NCBI RefSeq assembly: GCF_014645195.1
Contig: NZ_BMLK01000028.1
Span: 1 to 40,721, forward strand
Length of the DNA stretch: 40,721 nucleotides
DNA from: Novosphingobium indicum
GTDB taxonomy: Bacteria > Pseudomonadota > Alphaproteobacteria > Sphingomonadales > Sphingomonadaceae
Reading direction: 5' to 3'
This document shows positions 23,010 to 31,123 of the stretch, piece after piece. Made by a program: the position numbers and the translations under genes. Under the pieces are notes generated by a model. That model searched no databases and was not told the DNA's origin. It saw only the letters and a program-made list of their open reading frames with translations. Each line of letters begins with the position of its first letter. Position 1 is the first letter of the stretch.

Positions 23010-24430
23010 CCGCCCGCTCCAAGACTGCCCTTTCGCTTTCGCTCGCTCTGGCATTTGCCCTGGCTGGCGCGGCGCCGCTCGCTGCACAGGCACAGCCTGC
23101 TGATGCGATGCCATCTCCCGACGCCACAGTTGAGGCCGAACAGGGGCTCGAGGCCGATGACGGGGGCCTGACCGGCTCGGTTTCGGCGGACGGAGCCTGG
23201 CAGGACCTCGGCATCGCCATCACCACTTTCGCAACCGATGCCGATGTGCCCACCAGCACCAATGCCGGTTCGACCGCGGCTCTGGGCCGCGCGCTCTCCA
23301 CGGTGATCGCGGCTGATCTCAAGAACAACGGCCTGTTCAAGCCCTCGGGTCCGGTCGGCCTGCCGCAGCCGAGCTTCGGCGAAGTCCAGGCACCCAACTA
23401 TCCGATCTGGACCTACCGCAGCGCCGACATGCTCGTGCAGGGCTATGTCCATGCCAATCCCGGCGGCGACCTGACGGTCGGTTGCTACCTCTATGACGTG
23501 GCGCTCAAGCAGCAACTTGCCAAGGCAGGCTGGCAAGTCGGACCGGCCGACTGGCGCCGGGCCGCGCACAAGTGCGCCGACATGGTCTATTCGCGCCTGT
23601 CCGGCGAAAGCCCGTTCTTCGATTCCCGGATCGCCTACATCGCCGAGACCGGCCCCAAGAGCCACCGCATGAAGCGTCTGGCGGTGATGGATTCGGATGG
23701 CGCGAATATGCGCTATCTCACCAGCGGACAGGCGACGGCGCTGACCCCGCGCTATTCGCCGGACTATTCGAAAATCCTCTACCTCTCCTACCTCAACGGA
23801 GAGCCGAGCATCTATGTCTACGACTTGCGCACCGATACGCAGAAGCTGCTGGTGCGCAGCCGCAACTCCACGTTCGCGCCGCGCTGGTCGCCCGATGGCA
23901 AGTGGGTGCTCTATTCGATGGCGATTGCCGGCAATACCGATATCTACAAGATCCCGGCATCCGGCGGCGAGCCGCAGAAGCTTACCGACAGCCCGGGTAT
24001 TGATATCGGCGGCAGCTTCTCGCCTGATGGCCGCAAGATCGTGTTCGAAAGCGACCGTTCGGGTACGCAGCAGATCTACGTGATGAACGCGGACGGATCG
24101 CAGCAGCAGCGCATCACCTTCTTCGGCGGCCGCTCGGCGACACCCGAATGGAGCCCGCGCGGCGACCAGATCGCTTTCACGCATATCGCCGGTGACCTGC
24201 GTATCGCGGTGATGACACCGAACGGTCGCAACATGCGGTACCTGACCAATTCCTGGCAGGATGAGGCGCCGACGTGGTCGCCGAACGGCCGCATCGTGCA
24301 GTTCTTCCGGACCGAGAAGAACTCCGGCGTTGCCTCGATCTGGCAGGTAGACCTGACCGGCCGCAACGAGCGCAAGCTGCCGACGCCGGTCGGCGCTTCC
24401 GACCCCGCCTGGGGTCCGATCCGCCCCTGA
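23006..24430 (+). CDS. tolB: Tol-Pal system beta-propeller protein TolB
   Basis: A 474-residue periplasmic protein. A signal peptide (SKTALSLSLALAFALAGAAP) is followed by an N-terminal domain (about 60-190) and a WD40-like six-bladed beta-propeller. Repeats show the pattern LTSGQATALTPRYSPDYSKI, APRWSPDGKWVLYS, GGSFSPDGRKIVFESDRSG and PEWSPRGDQIAFTHI. TolB binds Pal and the TolA C-domain. The ATG overlaps the tolA stop. The length is near the family norm. Confidence 0.97.
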   Translation: MTARSKTALSLSLALAFALAGAAPLAAQAQPADAMPSPDATVEAEQGLEADDGGLTGSVSADGAWQDLGIAITTFATDADVPTSTNAGSTAALGRALSTVIAADLKNNGLFKPSGPVGLPQPSFGEVQAPNYPIWTYRSADMLVQGYVHANPGGDLTVGCYLYDVALKQQLAKAGWQVGPADWRRAAHKCADMVYSRLSGESPFFDSRIAYIAETGPKSHRMKRLAVMDSDGANMRYLTSGQATALTPRYSPDYSKILYLSYLNGEPSIYVYDLRTDTQKLLVRSRNSTFAPRWSPDGKWVLYSMAIAGNTDIYKIPASGGEPQKLTDSPGIDIGGSFSPDGRKIVFESDRSGTQQIYVMNADGSQQQRITFFGGRSATPEWSPRGDQIAFTHIAGDLRIAVMTPNGRNMRYLTNSWQDEAPTWSPNGRIVQFFRTEKNSGVASIWQVDLTGRNERKLPTPVGASDPAWGPIRP

Positions 24431-24442
24431 TATTGCGGGCTG

Positions 24443-24468
24443 CCTGAGCGCGTTGACTCGCGTTCAGG
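24443..24468 (+). other. Hairpin and direct repeat between tolB and pal
   Basis: CCTGAGCGCG pairs with CGCGTTCAGG with one G:T pair around TTGACT. The word GTTGACTCG occurs at 24452-24460 and again at 24468-24476. It lies about 80 bases before the pal start and may be an attenuator or part of an internal pal promoter (TTGACT resembles a -35 box). No convincing -10 was found. Confidence 0.35.
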
Positions 24469-24547
24469 TTGACTCGGTTAGCAATTGCACGGAACTTCAC
24501 CCCTTGCTGGCCATTATCTGTGGTCGTGCATGACAGGAGATTGCCCT

Positions 24548-25087
24548 ATGCCTTCTTCCCTCTCCATTTCCCGACACACCCGGACTGGCGCGACAATGCT
24601 CCTTGTCGCAGGCGCCCTGGCCGTATCCGCCTGCAAGACCTCCGCACCGCAGGAATTGCCGCCCGAGCCGGGGCCGGCAACCACAACCACGACCGCGCCG
24701 ACCCAGCCGCTGGGCCCGGTGGCCGGCAGCCAGGCCGATTTCGTGGCGAAGATGATGGGCGCGGACACCATCTATTTCGACACCGACAAGTACGACATCG
24801 ATTCGATGGACCAGCAGGCGCTTGCCAAGCAGGCGCAGTGGCTGATGCAGTATCCGAACAAGCGCGCCACGATCGAAGGGCATGCCGACGAACGCGGCAC
24901 GCGCGAATACAACCTTGCGCTGGGCGAACGCCGCGCCAATGCCGCCAAGAACTATCTGGTGAGCCTGGGCGTCGATGCCTCGCGCCTCGGCACGATCAGC
25001 TACGGCAAGGAACGCCCGGTGGCGCTCGGCTCGAACGAGCAGGCATGGGCCCAGAACCGCCGCGCCGTGACGGTTACCATCGACTGA
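24548..25087 (+). CDS. pal: Peptidoglycan-associated lipoprotein Pal
   Basis: A 179-residue outer-membrane lipoprotein. The lipobox is in ALAVSAC with Cys29 as the lipid-modified residue; a Pro/Thr-rich linker (about 35-55) follows, then an OmpA-like domain from about 75. The peptidoglycan-binding core IEGHADERGTREYNLALGERRANAAKNYL is intact. Pal anchors the outer membrane to peptidoglycan and to TolB. The ATG at 24548 has AGGAGA upstream. A gap of 117 bases after tolB suggests that pal also has its own promoter. Confidence 0.97.
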   Translation: MPSSLSISRHTRTGATMLLVAGALAVSACKTSAPQELPPEPGPATTTTTAPTQPLGPVAGSQADFVAKMMGADTIYFDTDKYDIDSMDQQALAKQAQWLMQYPNKRATIEGHADERGTREYNLALGERRANAAKNYLVSLGVDASRLGTISYGKERPVALGSNEQAWAQNRRAVTVTID

Positions 25088-25094
25088 TGCTGAC

Positions 25095-25127
25095 GGGCGC
25101 GCGCCGGTTTTCTGCCCCCGCGCGCCC
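25095..25127 (+). terminator. Possible terminator after pal
   Basis: GGGCGCGCG pairs with CGCGCGCCC over 9 bases around a 15-base loop. It starts 8 bases after the pal stop. There is no clear T-run. Confidence 0.45.
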
Positions 25128-25184
25128 GGCCAGTTTGCAGCGCGGGCTTGCATCGGTTTCGATTCGCAGCGTATCGGCAGTCGG

Positions 25185-25718
25185 ATGAGCCGCGCACGCA
25201 GATCCAATGACTGGGGTTTCCCGCGCTGGCGCGGCTATGGCAGCTCGCGCGAGGCGACGCAGGTACGCCTGTGCGACCGGCACGGCTGCAGCGAGCCCGG
25301 CGACTGCCCGGCCCCCAAGAGCCCCAACAGCCCCGACCGCTGGTATTTCTGCCAGAAGCACGCAGCGGAATACAATTCAGGCTGGGACTACTTCGCCGGT
25401 CTCGACAAGGAAGCCGCCGCCGAGCGCGAGGCGCAGGAGCGGGCCGAAACCGCAGGCTATCAGGAATCGGCACACTATGGCTGGGGTGGATCCGGCGACG
25501 GCACCCGCAGCCGCGATGAACTGCGCGCTCTGGAAGCGCTCGATCTCGAATCCGACGCGACCTTCGATCAGGTGCGCAAGGCCTGGCGCACCAAGGCCAA
25601 GGAAGTGCATCCCGATGTGCGACCGGGCGATGCCGAGGCGGCCAAGGCCTTCCAGACCTATCAGCTTGCCTACGAAGTGCTGCGCGCGGCCGAAGAACGC
25701 CGCGAGTGGAAGGGCTAG
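25185..25718 (+). CDS. J-domain protein with cysteine-rich N-terminal region
   Basis: A 177-residue protein. The C-terminal third (about 110-177) is a J domain: LRALEALDLESDATFDQVRK, then KAKEVHPDVRPGD with HPD at 142-144, and FQTYQLAYEVLRAA. J domains stimulate DnaK ATPase. The N-terminal part has C30, H33, C35, C41, C56 and H59 (LCDRHGCSEPGDC, WYFCQKH), a set that could bind zinc, and an aromatic segment NSGWDYFAG. Reversing the usual order, J-domain last, is known for some sphingomonad and alphaproteobacterial proteins. The client is unknown. It converges on the DASS gene with a 6-base gap. Confidence 0.88.
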   Translation: MSRARRSNDWGFPRWRGYGSSREATQVRLCDRHGCSEPGDCPAPKSPNSPDRWYFCQKHAAEYNSGWDYFAGLDKEAAAEREAQERAETAGYQESAHYGWGGSGDGTRSRDELRALEALDLESDATFDQVRKAWRTKAKEVHPDVRPGDAEAAKAFQTYQLAYEVLRAAEERREWKG

Positions 25719-25724
25719 GGTCTT

Positions 25725-27140
25725 CTAGCCGCCCATCAGCCAGGCCATCGCCCAGACCACGGCCACGATCAGCGGGGCGCCCGCGACATCGAGCAGGAAC
25801 CCGGCGCGGATCATGCGCGGCAGTTCGATGCGCCCGGTGGCCCATGCGATCGCGTTCGGACCGGTGCCGGCAGGCAGCATGAAGCCCCAGCTCGCGGCGA
25901 GCGCGGCGGGCATGGCCAGCAGGATGGGATCGACGCCCAGCGCCAGCGTCAGGCTGGCGACCACGGGCATGATGCCGCTGGCCGTGGCGACATTGCTGGC
26001 GAACTCGGTAATCAGGATGACCATAGCGGTGATCGCCAGCGCCACGATCGGCAGCGGTACGGCGGACAGCGGCAGCAGCGACTGACCGAGCCAGTCGGCA
26101 AGACCCGACTGCCCCATGCCCTCCGCGAGAGCGAGGCCGCCGCCGAACATCATGATCACGTCCCACGGCGCGCGGTTGGCTTCCGGCCAGTTGAGCAGCT
26201 TGCGGCCGGTCCCGTCGGGCAGGACGAAAAGCAGCAGGCTCACGCCGATGGCGATGGTACCGTCGGTGAGCGAACCTTTCGGCAGCAGCGGCGCCAGCAG
26301 CGGTGTGGCCATCCAGAGCAGGAAGGCTGCGGCAACGAGCGGGACGAGGCGCTTCTCCGGCACGCTCCACCGGCGCGTGACGTGGATCGCCTTGCGCGCA
26401 GCGCCGATGTTGAAAGGATGTGCCGCGACCGCCTGCGTGCGCACGATGATCCATGTTGCAAGCGGAATGCCGACCAGAACCACCGGCACACCGATCATGC
26501 TCCACTGCGCGAAGCTCACCCGCACGCCGATGGTGGTATCGAGCAGGGCAACGGCAATGGCATTGGTGGGCGAGCCGACGATGGTGCCAAGCCCGCCGAT
26601 CGAGGCAGCAAAGGCAATGCCCATCGGCAGGGCTCCGGCAAGGCCCCGGCGTTCACCCGCGGGAATGCCGCCTGCCTCGATCACGGCCAGGGCCATCGGC
26701 ATCATGATCAACGACGTCGAGGTGTTCGAAATCGCCATGGAGAGGATCGCGGCGGCCATCATGAAGGCGAAAAGCAGTCGCGGCGCGCCGCCGGACGATC
26801 CGAGGCCTTCGAGCAGTGCCAGCGCGAGCCGCCGGTGCAGTCCCGTCCGCTCGATGGCGAGCGCGAGGAACGCGCCGCCGAGGATCAGGAACAGCGTGGG
26901 CGAATAGTACGAGGAAGCCGTCTCCTTCGCCGTCATGATCCCGGCGAAGGGCAGGACGAGGAACGGCATCAGGGCCGTGGCCGTCAGCGGGATCGCCTCG
27001 GTCATCCACCAGGCAGCCATCAGCGCCACCAGCCCGGCAACGACCCAGGCCTGGCCCGCCATGCCGCCCGGGGCCGGCAATATCAGCGTCGCGGCGAACA
27101 TCGCCAGTCCGGCGACAAACCCGATCGTTCTGGCGTTCAT
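25725..27140 (-). CDS. DASS (SLC13) family anion:sodium symporter
   Basis: A 471-residue inner-membrane transporter with about 11-12 hydrophobic segments. Both SNT-type motifs are visible: AISNTSTSLIMMPMAL in the first half and TEFASNVATASGIMPVVASL in the second, where sodium and substrate carboxylates bind in the family. Substrates of this family are dicarboxylates such as succinate, or sulfate. The ATG at 27140 (MNARTIG) is chosen because the segment before it is not conserved-looking. It is divergent from a sulfatase remnant, so sulfate or a sulfated substrate is possible but not shown. Confidence 0.9.
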   Translation of the reverse strand: MNARTIGFVAGLAMFAATLILPAPGGMAGQAWVVAGLVALMAAWWMTEAIPLTATALMPFLVLPFAGIMTAKETASSYYSPTLFLILGGAFLALAIERTGLHRRLALALLEGLGSSGGAPRLLFAFMMAAAILSMAISNTSTSLIMMPMALAVIEAGGIPAGERRGLAGALPMGIAFAASIGGLGTIVGSPTNAIAVALLDTTIGVRVSFAQWSMIGVPVVLVGIPLATWIIVRTQAVAAHPFNIGAARKAIHVTRRWSVPEKRLVPLVAAAFLLWMATPLLAPLLPKGSLTDGTIAIGVSLLLFVLPDGTGRKLLNWPEANRAPWDVIMMFGGGLALAEGMGQSGLADWLGQSLLPLSAVPLPIVALAITAMVILITEFASNVATASGIMPVVASLTLALGVDPILLAMPAALAASWGFMLPAGTGPNAIAWATGRIELPRMIRAGFLLDVAGAPLIVAVVWAMAWLMGG

Positions 27141-27314
27141 GCCGATGCCCGTTCCATCCCCTTTCAGCGTTCGCAATGAACGCAACCCCTGCCGCAGGGC
27201 ATAGACAGCCGCCCGCCGGATCGGCAAGCGCGCAAATCGAGACGTCGCCGCACCGCCGTTTCGTGATCCGTTTTATAATGACCATGCATCGCATGGTACT
27301 GGAAACAAATCACA

Positions 27315-27907
27315 CACGAAGGCGGGACCCGCGTGCCGCTGGTGATCGCCTGGCCCGGCCACATGAAGGGGCAGGGCGAAGTGCGGCAGGACTTCGTCCA
27401 CGTCTCGGACATTGCGCCGACGATCCTCGAAGCGTCGCGTGTCCCGTTGGCAAAGACCGTCAACAACGTGCTCCAGACGCCGATGGAGGGCAGCAGCATT
27501 ACCGCCAGCTTTGCGCGCGCATTCGACGAGCAGGCGAAGCGCTACAATGTCTATCCAATCCACAATCTGAGCGATACGGCAGTGGAATCGATGGGCAAGG
27601 CGCTGGCCGATTTCAAGCGGCGCGGGGGCAAGTGGCAATTCCCCGGACTGGTCGGCAACATTCCGACCACGGGCGGATTGTCTATCAGGTCATTATCCGC
27701 TCGGGCGACAAGGTGCTGGCCGACAAGACGGTGCAGTTTGCCTTGCCGTGGTATTTCGGCCTGTCGGAAACGTTCGGTGTCGGCATCGACAACGGATCGA
27801 CCGTTCTGGCCGGCGCCCGGGCCGATGCACCGTTCCTCGGAAAGCTGACCGACGTGCAGTTCGCCTTCGATCCCACCGGATCGCCTTTCCCCGATCTTGG
27901 ACATTGA
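27315..27907 (+). pseudogene. Arylsulfatase remnant, truncated and frameshifted
   Basis: The first frame from HEGGTRVPLVIAWPGHMKG through FVHVSDIAPTILEASRVPLA to PMEGSSI matches the C-terminal half of arylsulfatases. Near 27670-27690 the match moves to another frame, continuing as GRIVYQVIIRSGDKVLAD, ALPWYFGLSETFGVGIDNGS and PFLGKLTDVQFAFDPTGSP, the usual C-terminal block of the family. The N-terminal half with the CxPSR active site is missing, and a stretch between PMEGSSI and GRIVYQV is too short for a normal sulfatase, so there is also an internal loss. The gene is therefore inactive. Confidence 0.8.
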
Positions 27908-28051
27908 TGGGGCGCCTCGAGCTGCGGCGGTTTTATAGCTTTCCAGACATACTGTGCCCGGAAAGCTAAACCGTCTTAACCATTACATTTTTGCCATGGA
28001 TTGCCTTTTGCCGCGCGCGCCGTAGCTTTATCGTGGGCAAAGGGGAATTTC

Positions 28052-29611
28052 ATGCGTTTCAGGATCCTTGCGGGGCTGCTGGCCTTCGCTCTTTCGCCGA
28101 CTGCGGCCCGTGCCGATTGGATGCAGGCATCCAGCGAGCACTTCGTTATCTACGCTGACGACAGCGAGCGCGATATCTCGCGCTTTTCCGAGCAGCTTGA
28201 ACAGTATCACTCCGCGCTGGAATTTACGCTCATGCGCAGCCCGGCGGTGCCCAGTCCTTCGAACCGGGTGACCGTCTATGTGGTGCGCAACCAGAATGCG
28301 GTGCGCAAGCTCTATGGGACGGACAACAAGTACATCGGCGGGTTCTATATCCCGAGGGCAGGCGGTTCGCTGGCGATTGTGCCCAGGGTCGATGCCGGTA
28401 ATGGCGTCGCCGATTTCTCGATGGTCACCTTGCTCCATGAATATGCCCATCACTTCCTGATCTCGGCCAATGCCATGGCGATGCCGCGCTGGCTGTCGGA
28501 AGGTGCCGCGGAGTTCTTTGCCTCGGCCAGCTTCAAGAAGGATGGCGGCCTTATGCTGGGTCGTCCCGCCCAGCATCGCGCCGGTGAGCTGTTCTACGCG
28601 AAGGACGTCAAGGTTGCCGATCTGCTCGATCCCACCGAGTACGAGAAGCAGGAGAAGCGCAGCTACGATGCCTTCTACGGCAAGAGCTGGCTGCTCTATC
28701 ACTACCTGACGTTCGAGAAGGCGCGGAGTGGCCAGCTCGATAAGTACCTCGATCTCCTGCACGATGGCAGCAGCATGCGCGATGCAGCGCTGGAGGCGTT
28801 CGGCGATTTCGACGTGCTGGAAAAGGAACTCGATCAGTATCTCAACCGCCGCAGGATGCAGGCGTTCAACCTGCCGGCGCGGCTGATCAAGATCGGGCCG
28901 ATCAAGGTGCGGCGTCTCAGCGATGGTGAGGCGGCAATGATGCCGATCCGCATCCGCTCGCGCCGCGGCGTCGATGCAGAGGAGGCCAAGGCCTTGCTTG
29001 ATGAAGCCCGCGAAGTGGCCGCGCGCTATCCGGACGATCCGGCGGTGCTGTCGGCGCTTGCGGAGGCGGAATACGATGCGGGCGACAATGCCGAGGCCAT
29101 CGCTGCGGCAGACAAGGCGCTGGCTCGCGATCCGTCGCAGGTCAACGCCTATGTGCAGAAGGGCTATGCCCTGTTCAGCATGGCCCGCGATGCCGACGAT
29201 CCGGCTCAGGCCTACAAGACGGCACGGGCCCCGTTTGTTGCGCTCAATCACCGCGAGAACGACCACCCGCTGCCGCTGATCTATTTCTACCGCAGCTTCG
29301 CCAATCAGGGGGTGGAGCCGCCGCCGCTGGCCATCGCCGGGCTGATCCGCGCATCGCAGCTGGCCCCCTTCGATCTGGGGCTGCGGATGAACCTTGCCAC
29401 GGCGCTGATCCGGCTGGGGCGGCAGCGCGAGGCCATGATCGCCTTGCGGCCGATCGCCTACAATCCGCACGGTCGGGGGCTGGCGAATGTCGCTCGCGCC
29501 ATGCTCGCCCGGCTGGAAAGCGACCCCGAATGGAACGGCACAGACATGGCGACTTTGGTCGATACCGGCGACGAGGGCGAGGACGAGAGTAACGCGCCTT
29601 CGTCACCCTGA
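28052..29611 (+). CDS. Exported DUF1570-like metallopeptidase with TPR repeats
   Basis: A 519-residue protein. A signal peptide (FRILAGLLAFALSPTAARA) is followed by a gluzincin-like domain. HEYAH at 129-133 gives H129, E130 and H133; WLSEGAAEFF at 147-156 offers Glu150 as the third zinc ligand. The C-terminal half (about 310-490) consists of TPR-like helices: EAKALLDEAREVAARYPDD, SALAEAEYDAGDNAEA, NAYVQKGYALFSMA. The protein probably acts in the periplasm. DUF1570 proteins are poorly characterised; the target is unknown. The ATG at 28052 has AGGGGA upstream. Confidence 0.82.
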   Translation: MRFRILAGLLAFALSPTAARADWMQASSEHFVIYADDSERDISRFSEQLEQYHSALEFTLMRSPAVPSPSNRVTVYVVRNQNAVRKLYGTDNKYIGGFYIPRAGGSLAIVPRVDAGNGVADFSMVTLLHEYAHHFLISANAMAMPRWLSEGAAEFFASASFKKDGGLMLGRPAQHRAGELFYAKDVKVADLLDPTEYEKQEKRSYDAFYGKSWLLYHYLTFEKARSGQLDKYLDLLHDGSSMRDAALEAFGDFDVLEKELDQYLNRRRMQAFNLPARLIKIGPIKVRRLSDGEAAMMPIRIRSRRGVDAEEAKALLDEAREVAARYPDDPAVLSALAEAEYDAGDNAEAIAAADKALARDPSQVNAYVQKGYALFSMARDADDPAQAYKTARAPFVALNHRENDHPLPLIYFYRSFANQGVEPPPLAIAGLIRASQLAPFDLGLRMNLATALIRLGRQREAMIALRPIAYNPHGRGLANVARAMLARLESDPEWNGTDMATLVDTGDEGEDESNAPSSP

Positions 29612-29641
29612 TCGCCCCATCTCAGGAGCTTCAAAAACAAA

Positions 29642-29663
29642 GGGCGCTCCCTGCGGAGCGCCC
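29642..29663. terminator. Bidirectional terminator between convergent genes
   Basis: GGGCGCTCC pairs with GGAGCGCCC around CTGC. It is preceded by CAAAAACAAA, a U-run on the minus strand, and followed by TTCGTC. It serves the minus-strand infC and probably the plus-strand peptidase gene. Confidence 0.75.
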
Positions 29664-29695
29664 TTCGTCTGTCGCCGGATGGCGGGCTCTTCAGC

Positions 29696-30238
29696 TTACT
29701 TGGGCGAGAGCACCATCAGCATCTGGCGGCCTTCCATGCGCGGATAGGCTTCGACCTTGGCGATCTCGGCCACGTCTTCCTGCACGCGCCGCAGCAGGTT
29801 CATGCCGAGCTGCTGGTGCGACAGTTCGCGGCCGCGGAAACGCAGGGTGACCTTCACCTTGTCACCGTCTTCGATGAAGCGGTGGACGTTGCGCATCTTG
29901 GTTTCGTAGTCGTGGTCATCGATGTTCGGACGCATCTTGATCTCTTTGATCTCCTGCGTCTTCTGACTCTTGCGCGCGGCATTGGCCTTTTTCTGGGCCT
30001 CATACCGGTACTTGCCGACATCGAGGAACTTGCACACCGGCGGGTCAGCGTTCGGCGACACCTCGACCAGATCGAGGCCTACCTCAGCAGCTTCTTCGAT
30101 CGCCTGTCGAGTGTACATGACGCCAAGGTTTTCGCCTTCGCCATCGATTACGCGGACCTTGTCGGCCTGAATGAATTGGTTGTAGCGCGGTCCACTCTTG
30201 ACCGGTGGCGTCATCATACGCCGGGGTGGGGGTGCTAT
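29696..30238 (-). CDS. infC: Translation initiation factor IF-3
   Basis: A 180-residue IF-3, which keeps 30S subunits free and discriminates against non-standard start codons. The blocks NQFIQADKVRVIDGEGENLG, QAIEEAAEVGLDLVEVSP, ADPPVCKFLDVGKYRYE, then KEIKMRPNIDDHDYETKM and the C-terminal RPRMEGRQ-like ending are all present. The first ATG in this frame is at 30217 and has no ribosome site. The in-frame ATA at 30238 lies 6 bases after AGGAGA. That start also gives the normal length of 180 residues. I therefore place the start at ATA, a type of rare start used by infC to regulate itself. Confidence 0.95.
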   Translation of the reverse strand: MAPPPRRMMTPPVKSGPRYNQFIQADKVRVIDGEGENLGVMYTRQAIEEAAEVGLDLVEVSPNADPPVCKFLDVGKYRYEAQKKANAARKSQKTQEIKEIKMRPNIDDHDYETKMRNVHRFIEDGDKVKVTLRFRGRELSHQQLGMNLLRRVQEDVAEIAKVEAYPRMEGRQMLMVLSPK

Positions 30239-30244
30239 ATGCGT

Positions 30245-30250
30245 TCTCCT
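30245..30250 (-). promoter_or_regulatory. Ribosome binding site supporting an ATA start for infC
   Basis: AGGAGA on the minus strand, 6 bases before the ATA at 30238-30236. It is 27 bases away from the first ATG, too far for that codon. Confidence 0.65.
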
Positions 30251-30349
30251 GAGTCGTTATCGTCGTCTAGGGCTCGAATTTGGGGGCCTTAATGCGAATC
30301 GCGCTCCTACGCAAAGCAGGATTTCGTGCGTATTACACAAGTTCAGCCC

Positions 30350-30367
30350 GGCCGGGATTATCCGGCC
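30350..30367 (-). other. Hairpin between pdeM and infC
   Basis: GGCCGG and CCGGCC pair over 6 bases around a 6-base loop, 20 bases beyond the pdeM stop and upstream of infC. No T-run follows. It may separate the two genes or lie in the infC leader. Confidence 0.35.
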
Positions 30368-30386
30368 ACCTCTCTATTATGGGCCC

Positions 30387-31079
30387 TCAGGCTGCTTTTC
30401 GCCAGAGGGGATAGCAAACTAGTCGGTCCTGCGCGGTCAGCAGCGCATCAATCGCCTCCGCCGGTTGCAGCGCGGAGAGGATTGCCGGGTCGGCTGCATC
30501 CATCCCGCCGGTAAGCGCGCCAAAGGCGGGAAGGATCAGTCGGTTCTCGCTCTTCACGGCACAGGGCCGGGCAATTCTGCGCCCCCGCGCCGCAACCACC
30601 AGGCGGGGATGGAAGTGGCCGGATAGCTCGGGTTCGCGGGAACCCGGCCTGGCCATGTGCCGCAGGACGATCCCGCCGACGTCCAGTTCCTCCAAGCATG
30701 TCCCGCCTGCGTTTTCGCCGAGATCGGGATCGTGGTTGCCGGTGATCCATACCCAGTCGAGCGCGCGGGTGAGTGCGGCGAGCATCCCGGCGGCATGGGG
30801 CTCGAGTCGGTCCGGTCCCAGACTGTCGTGAAAGTTGTCTCCCAGCGCGAAGACGCGCCGGGCCCCGGTGGTGCGCACCGCCGATGCGAGGCGTTCCAGC
30901 GTCTCGCGGCTGTCGTAGGGGGGCAGCATCTGACCTGTGCGCGCATAGTAGCTGCCCTTTTCCAGATGCAGGTCTGCCACCAGCAGCGCCTGCTCGCGCG
31001 GCCAGTAGAGCGCGCTGGCCTTGCCGGGCGCGCCTGCGACGAGCTGCATTTCCTGATTGTGGAACGAAAAGGGAACCAT
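30387..31079 (-). CDS. pdeM: Ligase-associated DNA damage response endonuclease PdeM
   Basis: A 230-residue calcineurin-like metallophosphoesterase. The motif order fits PdeM: LLVADLHLEKGSYYA, then ALGDNFHDSLGP, WVWITGNHDPD with GNHD at its centre, and later ELSGHFHPRL with GHxH. These residues hold two metals. PdeM usually lies next to the ATP-dependent ligase and Lhr-like helicase genes in one repair cluster, but those are absent here. The ATG at 31079 has AAGGGAAAG upstream. It is divergent from hemF, 44 bases away. Confidence 0.85.
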   Translation of the reverse strand: MVPFSFHNQEMQLVAGAPGKASALYWPREQALLVADLHLEKGSYYARTGQMLPPYDSRETLERLASAVRTTGARRVFALGDNFHDSLGPDRLEPHAAGMLAALTRALDWVWITGNHDPDLGENAGGTCLEELDVGGIVLRHMARPGSREPELSGHFHPRLVVAARGRRIARPCAVKSENRLILPAFGALTGGMDAADPAILSALQPAEAIDALLTAQDRLVCYPLWRKAA

Positions 31080-31123
31080 GGCTTTCCCTTGCCGCAGCGC
31101 GCCCGATTTGGCAAGCGCACGCG

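Noticed and set aside
30198..30422. Small plus-strand frame opposite the infC leader
   Set aside because: No ribosome site and no recognisable sequence; the region is better explained as the infC leader.
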